A stretch of 64,000 bases of DNA from DASUBV01 sp963822485 (GCA_963822485.1 CAWGHW010000001.1:248001-312000); one strand, 5' to 3'; positions 25,089 through 33,709 are shown, numbered from the stretch's first letter. A program made the numbers and translations. Notes: generated from the sequence alone by a model not told the origin.

Positions 25089-25611
25089 GGCCGCCTCCCA
25101 GTTCGGGCTCCAGCATCAGCGCCGCGCATTCGCCCGCCAGGAACGCTAGCGTGACGGCGCCCGCCGTCACCTGCGCGGCCGCTGCGGCGGTGCGCACCGA
25201 GAACGCCTGGATCCCCAGCGTGCTGAGGAGCTGGACCGCGGAGCGTCCCAGCGGGACCTGGCTCGGATTGGCCTCGCCAAGCGCTCCTCGCATCGACACC
25301 ACCAGCGGCAGGCCGAGCCGATAGGGCACGGCGAGGCTGCCCAGTGCGTTCAGTGAGTTTCCCAGGCCTGAGCTCTGCATCAGCACTACCGGTCGCTGGC
25401 CCGCGATCCGCTGCCCGGCCGCGTAGCCAATGCACTCTTCCTCGCGCGTCAGCGAGCGCATGCATACACCGTTGTCGGCAAGCAGGGACAGAATCCCCTG
25501 AAGGCGCGTGTCGGGCACGTACGCAGCGACCGTGATGCCTGCCGCCACCAGCGTGTCCGCGACGGCAGCCTGCCAGTCGAGTCCGGGTGCGTTATCCACT
25601 GTCGAGGTCAA
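25075..25611 (-). CDS. Thiamine-pyrophosphate enzyme, PYR-binding subunit
   Basis: About 178 residues form the N-terminal PYR domain of a split ThDP enzyme. LTREEECIGYAAGQRIAGQR contains the Glu that activates the thiazolium, and VVLMQSSGLGNSLNALGSL follows. It pairs with the next gene as alpha/beta subunits. The likely start is TTG 25611, with GGGCGG upstream, or GTG 25599; both fall just after the deacetylase stop at 25628. It is probably a 2-oxo acid decarboxylase, but the substrate cannot be read. Confidence 0.8.
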   Translation of the reverse strand: MTSTVDNAPGLDWQAAVADTLVAAGITVAAYVPDTRLQGILSLLADNGVCMRSLTREEECIGYAAGQRIAGQRPVVLMQSSGLGNSLNALGSLAVPYRLGLPLVVSMRGALGEANPSQVPLGRSAVQLLSTLGIQAFSVRTAAAAAQVTAGAVTLAFLAGECAALMLEPELGGGREGS

Positions 25612-25627
25612 ACCGTGCCGCCCATCT

Positions 25628-26578
25628 CTACCAGCGTGCCTCAGACGCCGGGTACTGCTCGGCGAACTGCTGCGCGATGTCGATGCGCCGCATGAACGCG
25701 ATGTCGGAGAACCCCTGGGCATATTCAATGAATCGCGCCAGCCCGTCTGACCGCGCGGGATTACCCGTGACCCGGGGGTGAATGCCGATCGACATCATCC
25801 GGCCCAGGTCGTCTCCGTCAGCGCGCAGCCGGTCCAGGGTCGCCTTCGCGGTCAGGAAGAAGTCATCAGGATTGCTGTAGCCGGTGCCGACGATGTACCT
25901 GGCATCGTTGACGACCAGCGAGTACGGCACGACGAGGTGCGGGCGCCCAAGGGCTGTCGTCCAGTAGGGCAGGTCGTCGCTGTAGCAGTCGGAGTCGTAC
26001 TCGAAGCCGCCTTCTTCCACCACGAGTTCCCGGGTGTTCGTGCTCATCTCGCGGCAGTACCAGCCCACCGGGCGCGACCCGGTGGTCTCCTCGATGGATG
26101 CGATCGCGAGCTTGATCGCCTCACGTTCCTGCTCGCGGGTCATCTCGAAATGATTGCTCCAGCGGTAACCATGACCCGCGGCCTCGTCGCCCCGGCGGGC
26201 GAGCTTGACCGCCACGGCGGGATTGCGCTCGAGGGCTACCGCCGCGGCGAAGAAGGTAACTGGTATGCCAGCGTTATCGAATACCCGGAACAGCCGCCAT
26301 ATGCCGGCCCGTGAGCCGTACTCATACATGGACTCCACGGCTAGGTCGCGCTGTCCCTCGAGGGCGAACGGCAGCTCGTAGAGGATGTCGTTGGTGTTGT
26401 CGCCCATGGCGAAGGTCTTCTCCGACCCCTCCTCGTAGTTCACCACGAGCTGGATCGCGACCTTTGCGTCGCCGTTCCACCGGATCAGCGGGGGATGCTC
26501 GCCGTAACCGACGATCTCGCGGGGCGGGCCGGCAACGTCAGAGTCGGTGCGCCGGAAGAAAGAATCAGCAGGCGTCAT
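25628..26578 (-). CDS. PuuE/allantoinase-like polysaccharide deacetylase family hydrolase
   Basis: The 316-residue protein belongs to the NodB-fold deacetylases, nearest in style to PuuE-type allantoinase. Motifs include IQLVVNYEEGSEKTFAMGD, YGSRAGIWRLFRVFDNAGIP, GHGYRWSNHFEMTREQE, GWYCREMSTNTRELVVE and IGIHPRVTGNP. PuuE enzymes open cyclic ureides without metal. Here the substrate is unknown but probably a C-N bonded ring or amide. It lies between an SDR gene (15-base gap) and the ThDP pair. ATG 26578 has GGAGAG upstream. Confidence 0.82.
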   Translation of the reverse strand: MTPADSFFRRTDSDVAGPPREIVGYGEHPPLIRWNGDAKVAIQLVVNYEEGSEKTFAMGDNTNDILYELPFALEGQRDLAVESMYEYGSRAGIWRLFRVFDNAGIPVTFFAAAVALERNPAVAVKLARRGDEAAGHGYRWSNHFEMTREQEREAIKLAIASIEETTGSRPVGWYCREMSTNTRELVVEEGGFEYDSDCYSDDLPYWTTALGRPHLVVPYSLVVNDARYIVGTGYSNPDDFFLTAKATLDRLRADGDDLGRMMSIGIHPRVTGNPARSDGLARFIEYAQGFSDIAFMRRIDIAQQFAEQYPASEARW

Positions 26579-26593
26579 GGTTCTCTCCGTCGC

Positions 26594-27370
26594 CTAGTCC
26601 AGCCCGGCGAGGTGGCGCGCCCCGTCCGCGACGATGAGCTGACCGCTGACGTACGATGCCTCCTCACTGGCGAGGAACTGGTAAAGATACGCGATATCTT
26701 CCGGCTGTCCGACCCGGCCTGATGGCACTTTCGGGGCTGCCGCCCGTACGCCGTCTGGCCCGAGCGAGTTCACCGGGTCGTTGGCCTGTGGCGTATCGAT
26801 GACGCCGGGCGCGACGGCGTTCGCGGTGATTCCGTCCGGGCCGTACTCGACGGCAAGAGTCTCGATGAGACCGACCAGCCCGGCCTTGGCCGCGGCGTAG
26901 TGCGGATGAGCAGGCCACGCCTGGACCGTGCCCGCGACCGAGGACGTGGCCAGCAGGCGACCGTAACGCGCCCGCCGCATATGCGGAAGCGCAGCACGGA
27001 AGCAGCGCCACGCGCCATTAAGATCCACGTCCAGGACCGTGGTCCAGGCCTCGTCGTCCAGCTGGTCCAGATCCACCTTGCGCGCGATGCCCGCGTTGGC
27101 CACCACGATGTCGATGGCGCCGAACTCCGCCACGGCCTGCTCGGTTATCGCGTTGACGTCGGCCGTGCTGCGCACGTCCACGGCGGCTGCGAGGCAGCGC
27201 CCGCCCGCGCTGGTGATCGCCTCCTGCACCGGGCCCACGTCGTGTCCGTCAGGCGGATACCAGGCCAGCGCCACGCTGGCGCCAGCCTGGGCGAAGACCC
27301 GGGCCGTCGCGGCGCCGATTCCCGAGGCCGCCCCCGTGATGAGCGCCACCCGGCCACTCAGGTCAAACAT
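26594..27370 (-). CDS. Short-chain dehydrogenase/reductase
   Basis: A classical 258-residue SDR. It has VALITGAASGIGAATARVFA (cofactor-binding TGxxxGxG), VVANAG, catalytic Ser in LATSSVAGT and YAAAK as the Tyr/Lys pair. It should oxidise or reduce an alcohol/ketone using NAD(P). ATG 27370 has GAGGA upstream. It is one of two SDRs in the six-gene operon, which suggests successive redox steps on one substrate. Confidence 0.9.
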   Translation of the reverse strand: MFDLSGRVALITGAASGIGAATARVFAQAGASVALAWYPPDGHDVGPVQEAITSAGGRCLAAAVDVRSTADVNAITEQAVAEFGAIDIVVANAGIARKVDLDQLDDEAWTTVLDVDLNGAWRCFRAALPHMRRARYGRLLATSSVAGTVQAWPAHPHYAAAKAGLVGLIETLAVEYGPDGITANAVAPGVIDTPQANDPVNSLGPDGVRAAAPKVPSGRVGQPEDIAYLYQFLASEEASYVSGQLIVADGARHLAGLD

Positions 27371-27421
27371 GCTTTCCTCGGCTCATGGCATCCTCATTCT
27401 TCTGATCGGGACGGCTTTCGA

Positions 27422-28174
27422 TCAGAGCATGACGTCTCCGCCGTTCGGGCAGAGCGTCTGACCGACGTAGTACGAGGAGTCGTCTGAGGCGAGGAAAACC
27501 GCGGTCGGGGCGACCTCGTGCGCCTGGCCGAAACGCCCCATCGGGAGCTCGGCGAGCTTTCGCGCCGCCCACTCCTCGGTCTCCTGCGCCATCATCTCGG
27601 TGAGGATCGGGCCCGGCGCGATCGCGTTGACCTGAACTCCCTGACCCGAGACCTCGCGCGCCAGGGCTTTCGTCAGGCCGATCACGCCCGCCTTGCTCGC
27701 GCTGTAGTGCACCATCTCGATGCCGCCGATCTGGCCCAGCTGCGACGCGACATTGATGATCTTGCCGCTCCTGCGCTCGAGCATGCCCGGCAGCACGAAC
27801 CTGGTGCACAGGAAGACACCGCGCAAGTTAACCGACAAGACGCGGTCCCACTCGCTGACCTCGAGATCAGCGAAAGCGACCTGGCTGACAACACCGGCGT
27901 CATTAACAAGGATGTCGATCTGGCCGAACTCCGCCAGCGCTGCCTCCACCATGGCCCGGACCTGCCGCTCGTCGGAGACATCAGCCTGCAGCAGCAGCGA
28001 GCGCCGGCCTGACTCGGCGACCGAGGACAGCACGGGCGCTGCCGCATCGGCGCCGAGCACGTCGGCGATCACGACATCGGCGCCCTCAGCGGCGAACGCG
28101 GTCGCGATCTCGCCCCCTATCCCGCGCGCACCGCCCGTCACGACGGCGACCTTTCCATCCAGCTTCCCGGCCAC
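27422..28174 (-). CDS. Short-chain dehydrogenase/reductase (FabG-like)
   Basis: A 250-residue SDR with VAVVTGGARGIGGEIATAFA, DILVNDAGVVSQ, NVASQLGQIGG (catalytic Ser) and YSASK. In the family motif NNAG the second Asn is Asp here, a small deviation. GTG 28174 is preferred over ATG 28195 because GAGGGA precedes it at five bases. It is the second gene of the operon, 28 bases after the isochorismatase-like gene. Confidence 0.9.
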   Translation of the reverse strand: MAGKLDGKVAVVTGGARGIGGEIATAFAAEGADVVIADVLGADAAAPVLSSVAESGRRSLLLQADVSDERQVRAMVEAALAEFGQIDILVNDAGVVSQVAFADLEVSEWDRVLSVNLRGVFLCTRFVLPGMLERRSGKIINVASQLGQIGGIEMVHYSASKAGVIGLTKALAREVSGQGVQVNAIAPGPILTEMMAQETEEWAARKLAELPMGRFGQAHEVAPTAVFLASDDSSYYVGQTLCPNGGDVML

Positions 28175-28202
28175 AGCGCTCCCTCGATTCGGCATTCTCG
28201 TG

Positions 28203-28877
28203 CTAACGGATTCCGGCCCAGATCTTGCGGATAGCGTCAGAAGTCGCGAGGTCAAAGCGCCGCGCCATGAGATACATCGACGCGTCGTGCTGGGCCGGGT
28301 CATCGCTGCCGACGGCATCCGTGGCGATGACGACGTAGTAGTCGCTGAACATCGCGTCCCTGGCGGTTGACTCGACGCAACCCTCAGTCGTACAACCGCA
28401 GACAATGACCGACTTGATGCCGTTGCTTCTCAGCACCAGGCCGAGATTGGTGCCCCAGAAGGCGCTGGACCGGTATTTCTTTACGACTAGCTCGCCGTCG
28501 CGTGGCTCCAGGCCAGGCACGAACTGCTGCCCTTCAGATCCGTCGAGCGCATAAGTGAGCGGCTCGGCCGGTCCGTGATGGCCGTCATGCAGGCGGAGGT
28601 TGAACCTGATCTGCGCAGGTGAGTCACTGGCCTGGCCCGGCAGCACCGTCATCTGGACGAATACCAGGCGCACCCCGGCCTGACGCGCGCCCTCGATGAG
28701 CTCGCCAGCCCGATCGATCACCGGCGGGTACATCGACAGGTCGACGCCCAGGCGGCCGAAGCAGCCGTCGGCACAGCAGAAGTCACGCTGCATGTCGACG
28801 ACCAGCAGGGCCGTGTGCGCGGGGTCGACGATCTCGGAAAGCTCGGTGAAGACCTGCTTGCCGGCAATCTCGATCAC
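28203..28877 (-). CDS. Isochorismatase-family cysteine hydrolase
   Basis: A 224-residue amidohydrolase. The catalytic triad is visible as Asp28 (ALLVVDMQRDF), a Lys in ELVVKKYRSSAF and the Cys in CGCTTEGCVESTARDA. The AFWGTNL and CTTEGCV segments resemble N-carbamoylsarcosine amidase and maleamate amidohydrolase, so release of ammonia from an amide or carbamoyl group is likely. It is the first gene of the six-gene minus-strand operon. GTG 28877 has GGAG six bases upstream. Confidence 0.87.
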   Translation of the reverse strand: MIEIAGKQVFTELSEIVDPAHTALLVVDMQRDFCCADGCFGRLGVDLSMYPPVIDRAGELIEGARQAGVRLVFVQMTVLPGQASDSPAQIRFNLRLHDGHHGPAEPLTYALDGSEGQQFVPGLEPRDGELVVKKYRSSAFWGTNLGLVLRSNGIKSVIVCGCTTEGCVESTARDAMFSDYYVVIATDAVGSDDPAQHDASMYLMARRFDLATSDAIRKIWAGIR

Positions 28878-29192
28878 GGCTGCTCCGTTTCCAGGCCGGT
28901 CGACCGGCCACCGGAGAGCTCGGCAAAGCCCCCGGCAAGATCGATCTCGTTGCTGGCCATGGTACGGGCGGGTTTGAACCGTCGATCACCCCGTCCCATC
29001 GGTCCGGCTCGACCGACCAGGCGAGCAGCCAGGCCAGCTGTGGGCGGAGGGCAGGTCGAGGCGGGCCGGGTGGGAGTTGTGACGTAAGCGATGAGCGTAA
29101 CAGCTTGGTTACCGAGCAGCCCCGGGGGCACGATCAAGAGGCGCTGACATGAGCTGAGCACCTCAGCAACCGCGGTAGGAGGCCAGTTGCGG
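28878..29192. other. Gene-free stretch between catabolic operon and alpha/beta hydrolase gene
   Basis: This 315-base interval separates two divergent transcripts and must hold both promoters. Its only recognisable content is a 41-base exact copy of polX sequence at 29039-29079 and an AGGAGG ribosome binding site at 29177. No further open frame looks genuine. Confidence 0.65.
29039..29079 (-). pseudogene. Fragment of polX inside the island
   Basis: All 41 bases are identical to intact polX at 34778-34818 and in the same orientation. Its last 16 bases (GGCCGGGTGGGAGTTG) are the first 16 of the polX fragment at 12083. The two fragments together therefore make one continuous piece of polX split around that shared core. 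Confidence 0.88.
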
Positions 29193-30062
29193 GTGAACCT
29201 GGGGGACGTGAGCCTCTGGTTCGATGTCTCCGGGCCGTCTGTGGTCCCTGACGGAGCTGGAGTAATCGAACGACCGACTCTGGTGGCGGTGCACGGCGGA
29301 CCCGGCGCCGACCACATCAACCTCAAAGATGTGCTGGCGCCGCTGGCTGAGCGTTTCCAGATCCTGTTCTACGATCAGCGCGGCCACGGCCGCAGCGATC
29401 GCAGCAGCCCCGAGTTCTGGAACCAGCGGACCTGGGCCACTGACCTCAGGCGGTTGTGTGACACTCTCGGCCTGCACCGGCCAGTGGTACTGGGTAGCAG
29501 CTTCGGCGGCCGGGTGACTCTCACCTACGCCGGGCTATTCCCCGGTCACGCCCGCGGCATCATCCTGGCGAATACCACCGGCGGACGCGCGGACGACCAG
29601 CGCAGCGTCGAGATCTTCCGTCGGCTCGGGGGCGCCGAAGCCGCCGTCGCCGCCGAACGTGACTTCGCCGAGAAAAGCGCCGGGTCACGAGCCGAGTTCC
29701 GGCGGGTCTGCGGCCCGCTGTACACCAGCAGACCCTGGTCATCAGAAGAACTGCGTCAGCAGCGAAGCCGGTCGATCCAGACACCGGACGTCAACCTGCA
29801 CTTCTTCCGTGACGAGGCCCCGCAGTTCAGCCCCTGGAGCCTGCTGGACCGGGTGACCAGCCCGGTGCTCATCCTCGCGGGCGAAGACGACCCCGTATGC
29901 CCGTTGCCCGTAGTGGAGGAGCTGGCCAGCCGGCTTCCGGCGAACACCACCACACTCGCGCGCCTGTCCGGTGCCCGGCACGCCATCTTCCGCGACCGGC
30001 CCGACCTGGCCTTCCCGGCCATCGACGAGTTCATCCGCCGCGTCATCAGAAGCGACTCCTGA
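29193..30062 (+). CDS. Alpha/beta hydrolase (proline-iminopeptidase-like)
   Basis: The 289-residue hydrolase has the oxyanion-hole motif VHGGPGADHINL, DQRGHGRSDRSS, nucleophile Ser in VLGSSFGGRVTL, acidic residue in ILAGEDDPVCPLP and His in LSGARHAIFRDRP. The motif HGGPG is typical of proline iminopeptidases, though many such proteins are esterases. GTG 29193 lies ten bases after AGGAGG; TTG 29187 is the alternative start. It is divergent from the six-gene operon. Confidence 0.87.
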   Translation: MNLGDVSLWFDVSGPSVVPDGAGVIERPTLVAVHGGPGADHINLKDVLAPLAERFQILFYDQRGHGRSDRSSPEFWNQRTWATDLRRLCDTLGLHRPVVLGSSFGGRVTLTYAGLFPGHARGIILANTTGGRADDQRSVEIFRRLGGAEAAVAAERDFAEKSAGSRAEFRRVCGPLYTSRPWSSEELRQQRSRSIQTPDVNLHFFRDEAPQFSPWSLLDRVTSPVLILAGEDDPVCPLPVVEELASRLPANTTTLARLSGARHAIFRDRPDLAFPAIDEFIRRVIRSDS

Positions 30063-30432
30063 TCAAGGTGCATGGCAGCCCGCCCGGCTGGAAAGTGCTG
30101 TCAGGGCCGGGGCGGTAAGAGTCCCAGACGGCCGCACCTTACGACGGCTGCCCTTGGCCAGGAACTGGGTGAGACGGTCCAGGGGCCGCTTGCCGATCTA
30201 CCTGGTCAGGGGGTGCCCAGGCTGGACACTATCCCTATCCGAGCTGCATGGCCGCCAGCCCCTGATGAAACAGATCGGCCTGCGAACGCCGACCTGAATC
30301 CGAGCTCCTGCCGATGTGCGTCGATGACGGACCGCGGTGGGTGCGTTCCTGGCCGAACCTGGCACGACGGCGAAGCGGCGCATCACCCATGAGATCGGTC
30401 CGGGCCTGTGGGAGTCGTGGCCGCCGCGCTGG
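30063..30432. other. Gene-free stretch with decayed polX tail
   Basis: This 370-base interval follows the alpha/beta hydrolase gene and contains a two-part remnant of the polX 3' end at 30153-30215. The rest shows no credible frame, RNA or repeat. It looks like a scar between two blocks of island genes. Confidence 0.6.
30153..30215 (-). pseudogene. Decayed fragment of the polX C-terminus with internal deletion
   Basis: Bases 30153-30185 match polX 34605-34637 (31 of 33) and bases 30184-30215 match polX 34885-34916 (31 of 32). The 249 bases between are missing, an in-frame deletion. In the polX sense it reads LTR-stop-IGKRP joined to LDRLTQFLAK, where intact polX has LTRKIGKRP and LDRLTHFLAK, so a Lys codon has become TAG. 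This copy is older or more degraded than the one at 29039. Confidence 0.85.
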
Positions 30433-31072
30433 TTAGCCCTCCGCCGCCAGCCGGCGGAACGCTGAGGGAGCTGGCCCGTCAAGACGGCTGCGGATCATCG
30501 CGGCCGCCGCCGCAGGCGTCATGGCCGAGGTGTCGATCTCCAGGTCATAGAGGCCGGGCTGGTGAACATGCTCCTGCCATCGCAGCACCGGCCGGGGTAC
30601 CTCCCCGCCCGGGGCCGCTGGTTAGGTAGCGGCCTTCCCTGCCTGGCTGGCCCGCGTCACGCCTGGCCATGATGACCGGCAGCGGGCAGCGGATGCCGAC
30701 CAGCAGCGCCGGCAGGCCGCTCAGCCGCCGCGCCGCATCGGGAAGCAGCCCCATCGGGACCGAGTGCGCGTCGTGATGCCCCACGTCCGCTACGACGTTC
30801 AGACCGTGTCGGCTGTGGGCGGCCACCGAGTCATAGAACGCCGCATACAAGGCCGGGATCAGCGCCTCGATCTCCGGGCGTTCACCGCCCGGGCGCAGCC
30901 CCATCCCAGGCCGGTAACGCGGTGGCGTGACGCGCCGGCTGAACACATCCACTCCGAGATTCATCCACGGACCGTCGAACGTCTCCTGGATGACCTCCAC
31001 GATGCTGGACTTCCCCGAGCGAGGCGGCCCGTTCAGCACGACGATCCATCCCGCATATCCCGTCTGCACCAC
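30433..31072 (-). CDS. Chloramphenicol phosphotransferase-like kinase, apparent frameshift
   Basis: The sequence GWIVVLNGPPRSGKSSIVEV is a P-loop of the chloramphenicol 3-O-phosphotransferase-like family, followed by WMNLGVDVFSRR, DVGHHD and LLVGIRCPLPVIMARRDAGQ. After GREGRYLTS the frame changes near 30598-30625; the other frame continues EVPRPVLRWQEHVHQPGLYD and ends at TAA 30433-30435. Start GTG 31072 is a guess, since the frame is open further upstream. Members phosphorylate chloramphenicol or unknown small molecules. The break may be a sequence error in a C-rich tract or real decay. Confidence 0.7.
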
Positions 31073-31463
31073 CGGCCCAGGATGTCCGAGCCCTCCAGCC
31101 GGGCTCACCGTCAGCCTGTAAGTCGACGAACGACAGGGAGGCTCATACATGTTCATGTGCACGTCCGTAGCTCGTGGGGTGATGGCCGGAAGGCCTATGG
31201 GTACTCGAAGACCGATTTTGTGCTCGATACCCTCGCCGACGCTGCCGAGTGGGCAGTAGCGAACGGATGGCATGCCTGAGACTCCTCGCCTTCGCTCCAG
31301 TGCTGCTGTCGGTTCGCGACGGCGCGAGGAGAGCCGGACGCGGCGCCGCGGGCGCCGCCTTGATCCAGTACGGGTGGTTCGGCAACGTAGGTGTGACAAG
31401 GCGCGATACCCAGTAGCCCCGCTAGGCCTTTTGGCGATGCCATTGGGGAAGGCGCCTGATGGC
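31073..31463. other. Stretch without a recognised gene
   Basis: Open frames exist on both strands here but none has a convincing start, codon bias or family match. The minus-strand frame continuous with the kinase is rich in Arg, Ser and Pro and looks non-coding. I see no repeat or RNA structure. Confidence 0.5.
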
Positions 31464-31868
31464 TCAGGCAAGCTGACCAGTCGCGTGAAGTGCATCGAAC
31501 ACGAGCTGATCGGGAGGGGAAACGTGATCCCGTTCGGCGTAGGCGAGCCAGGCAAGTTCGGCGATCTCATGGTCGGGTACCAGCTCGCCCCGGTGCTCGG
31601 CGGTGTAGCAGATCATTCGTATTTCGGCGGTGCCGGCATCGCCTTGGGCCTGGACAGTCACGAGGTGGGCCATCGTCGCCTCGTCGAGGGTGACCTGGAG
31701 TTCCTCATCGATCTCGCGGAGCAGGGCCTGCGCGTCTGACTCGCCAGGCTCCCGCATGCCGCCCGGAAAGTAGAAGAGATCGCGGCCCTGATTTCGGGTC
31801 ACTAGAACCCGACCTTGCCGGATCAGCACCCAGGCCAGCTTTTCCCGAAGACCGCGTGCTCCCGGCAC
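31464..31868 (-). CDS. Nudix hydrolase
   Basis: A 134-residue Nudix protein. The Nudix box is present as GGMREPGESDAQ followed by ALLREIDEELQV, with all metal-binding Glu residues. It would hydrolyse a nucleoside diphosphate linked to another moiety. GTG 31868 begins a short leader before the beta strand LAWVLIRQGRVLVTRNQG. It sits among kinase and acetyltransferase genes in the right part of the island. Confidence 0.88.
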   Translation of the reverse strand: MPGARGLREKLAWVLIRQGRVLVTRNQGRDLFYFPGGMREPGESDAQALLREIDEELQVTLDEATMAHLVTVQAQGDAGTAEIRMICYTAEHRGELVPDHEIAELAWLAYAERDHVSPPDQLVFDALHATGQLA

Positions 31869-31946
31869 GTCCGCACGTTACCAGCCAGGTGACGTCACGG
31901 CCGTTAACCGCTCGCAGCGCGGCGGGCACTCTGGTTGAGTCAATTT

Positions 31947-32828
31947 GTGATCACTGAGCCATTGCTGATCTCCGCGCTGCGGCATTACTGGCGCCTGGAG
32001 GGCATCCGGGTCTCGGTGCACAACGGCGGCATGGGCTCTCAGACCTGGTTCGTCGATCTTGACGACCGCCGATGGGTGGCCAAGGTGGTAGCGCCGGGTG
32101 ACGGCGTCCAGCTCGCCGGGGGCATGGCCATCGCGCAGCGGCTTGAGCAGGCGGGCATACCGGCCGGGGCGCCCCTCCCCGCTGCCCGCGGGCAGCTCGT
32201 CGTCCAGGCCGGTGATGACTGGCTCGCGCTGCTGACCTGGGTTCCCGGCCATGCACTGACGGGCCAGGAGCCCGCCGAGCAGGATCTGATCGGGACCACC
32301 CTGGCCAGGGTGCATCAGGCGCTGGCGGGTTATCAGGTGGAGGCGGCCAGCCGCTTTCACTGGGTGGACCCGGACGCGGACCACCTGTCCCTGCGGCCCT
32401 GGTTGCGGCCGGCGATCACCGCTGCGCTGCATGCCCTCGACAACGCCCGCCCGGAGAGCATGACGTGGGGCCTGCTGCACGCCGACCCCGCGCCGGAGGC
32501 ATTCCGGCTCGACCCGCCCACGGGCCGGTGCGGCGTCATCGACTGGAGCTACGCCCTTTACGGACCACTGCTCTACGACCTGGCCTCCGCCGTCATGTAC
32601 GTCGGAGGACCAGGCCACGCGCAGGAACTGATCCGGGCCTATCTCGACGAGGGCACCCTCGAACCCGCTGAGCTAGAACAGGGCCTGGCGCCGATGCTGC
32701 GGTTCCGGTGGGCCGTTCAGGCGAACTACTTCGCCTGGCGGATCACCGAGAACAACCTCACCGGCATCAGCGGGCCCGAAGAGAACGAGAAAGGGCTAGA
32801 GGACGCACGACGCTCGCTGACGTCCTGA
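31947..32828 (+). CDS. Aminoglycoside/choline-kinase-fold phosphotransferase
   Basis: About 293 residues of the APH fold: MGSQTWFVDLDDRRWVAKVV (nucleotide-binding strands), WLALLTWVPGHALTG, the catalytic loop GLLHADPAPEAF (His-x-Asp, with the usual Asn replaced) and the metal-binding GVIDWSYALYG. It phosphorylates an unknown hydroxylated small molecule, or confers resistance. The start is GTG 31947 or TTG 31935; neither has a strong ribosome binding site. The atypical catalytic loop means activity should not be assumed. Confidence 0.8.
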   Translation: MITEPLLISALRHYWRLEGIRVSVHNGGMGSQTWFVDLDDRRWVAKVVAPGDGVQLAGGMAIAQRLEQAGIPAGAPLPAARGQLVVQAGDDWLALLTWVPGHALTGQEPAEQDLIGTTLARVHQALAGYQVEAASRFHWVDPDADHLSLRPWLRPAITAALHALDNARPESMTWGLLHADPAPEAFRLDPPTGRCGVIDWSYALYGPLLYDLASAVMYVGGPGHAQELIRAYLDEGTLEPAELEQGLAPMLRFRWAVQANYFAWRITENNLTGISGPEENEKGLEDARRSLTS

Positions 32829-32899
32829 TGCCCGGCAAGTACCGCTTAGCGCGCGACGAGTGCCGTGCGGCGAGGCTGGATCGGCAAGACAATGGGGAC

Positions 32900-33709
32900 A
32901 TGACCGCAGCTGATGACGACGTGGTGCTCGAAGGCGGCAGCCGGACGCGGGTGCACCGCCGGGGTAACGTCGTGATCCGGGATACGGGTCCGTGGACTCC
33001 CGCGGTGCACGCGCTCTTGCGCCACTTGGAGGCAGTCGGCTTCGGCGCTGCCCCGCGGCTGGTGGGATCGGGGTTCGATCCGGGTGGCCGTGAGGTGCTG
33101 ACGTTCATTGAGGGCGAGTTCACCCAGCCCGGGCCGTGGAGCCTGGACGGCGCAGTCGCGCTCGGCGGGCTGCTGCGTGACCTCCATCACGCGACCAGCA
33201 CGTTCCCGCCGCCTCCGGACGCGGCCTGGTTTCCGTGGCACGGGCGTGACCTGGGCGGCCCGGCGCGGGTGATCGGCCATTGTGACGTGGCGCCCTGGAA
33301 CATCGTGGCCCGGTCCGGGAGGCCCGTGGCGCTCATTGACTGGGAGTTCGCCGGGCCCGTCGACCCGCTCGTCGAGCTGGCGCAGCTGTGCTGGCTGAAT
33401 GCCAAGCTGCATGACGACATCGTCGCCGAGCGCGAGGGCCTGCCGCCCGTCGCTGACCGGGCCCGCCAGCTCGCCGCCATCGTCGATGCCTACGGTCTGG
33501 CCGCCGCCGAGCGCGGCGGGTTCTTCGACCGGATCGTCGAGTTCGTCGTCTCCGAGACCGCGTGGGAGGCCGACGACGCAGGGGTCACGCCCGAAATGAC
33601 CTCGCACCCGATGGCCTTGTGGGCCATGGCCTGGCGCGCACGGGCAGCAGCATGGCTGATGCGGAACCGCCGAACCTTCGAAACCGCCCTAACTCACGGT
33701 TCGCCATGA
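32900..33709 (+). CDS. Aminoglycoside-phosphotransferase-family kinase
   Basis: A 269-residue APH-fold kinase. The catalytic loop IGHCDVAPWNIV and the metal-binding ALIDWEFAGPVDP are intact, followed by the helical C-lobe. It lies 71 bases after a second APH-fold gene on the same strand. The two share fold but little sequence, so they are not a recent duplication. The substrate is unknown. Confidence 0.85.
   Translation: MTAADDDVVLEGGSRTRVHRRGNVVIRDTGPWTPAVHALLRHLEAVGFGAAPRLVGSGFDPGGREVLTFIEGEFTQPGPWSLDGAVALGGLLRDLHHATSTFPPPPDAAWFPWHGRDLGGPARVIGHCDVAPWNIVARSGRPVALIDWEFAGPVDPLVELAQLCWLNAKLHDDIVAEREGLPPVADRARQLAAIVDAYGLAAAERGGFFDRIVEFVVSETAWEADDAGVTPEMTSHPMALWAMAWRARAAAWLMRNRRTFETALTHGSP

Noticed and set aside
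28962..28995. tRNA-like T-arm (GGGTTTGAACC) on the minus strand
   Set aside because: The flanking bases do not form a T stem beyond two pairs, and no anticodon or acceptor stem can be built around it.
31143..31443. Short minus-strand frames between the kinase and Nudix genes
   Set aside because: They are Arg/Ser/Pro-rich, overlap in several frames and have no ribosome binding site or family match.
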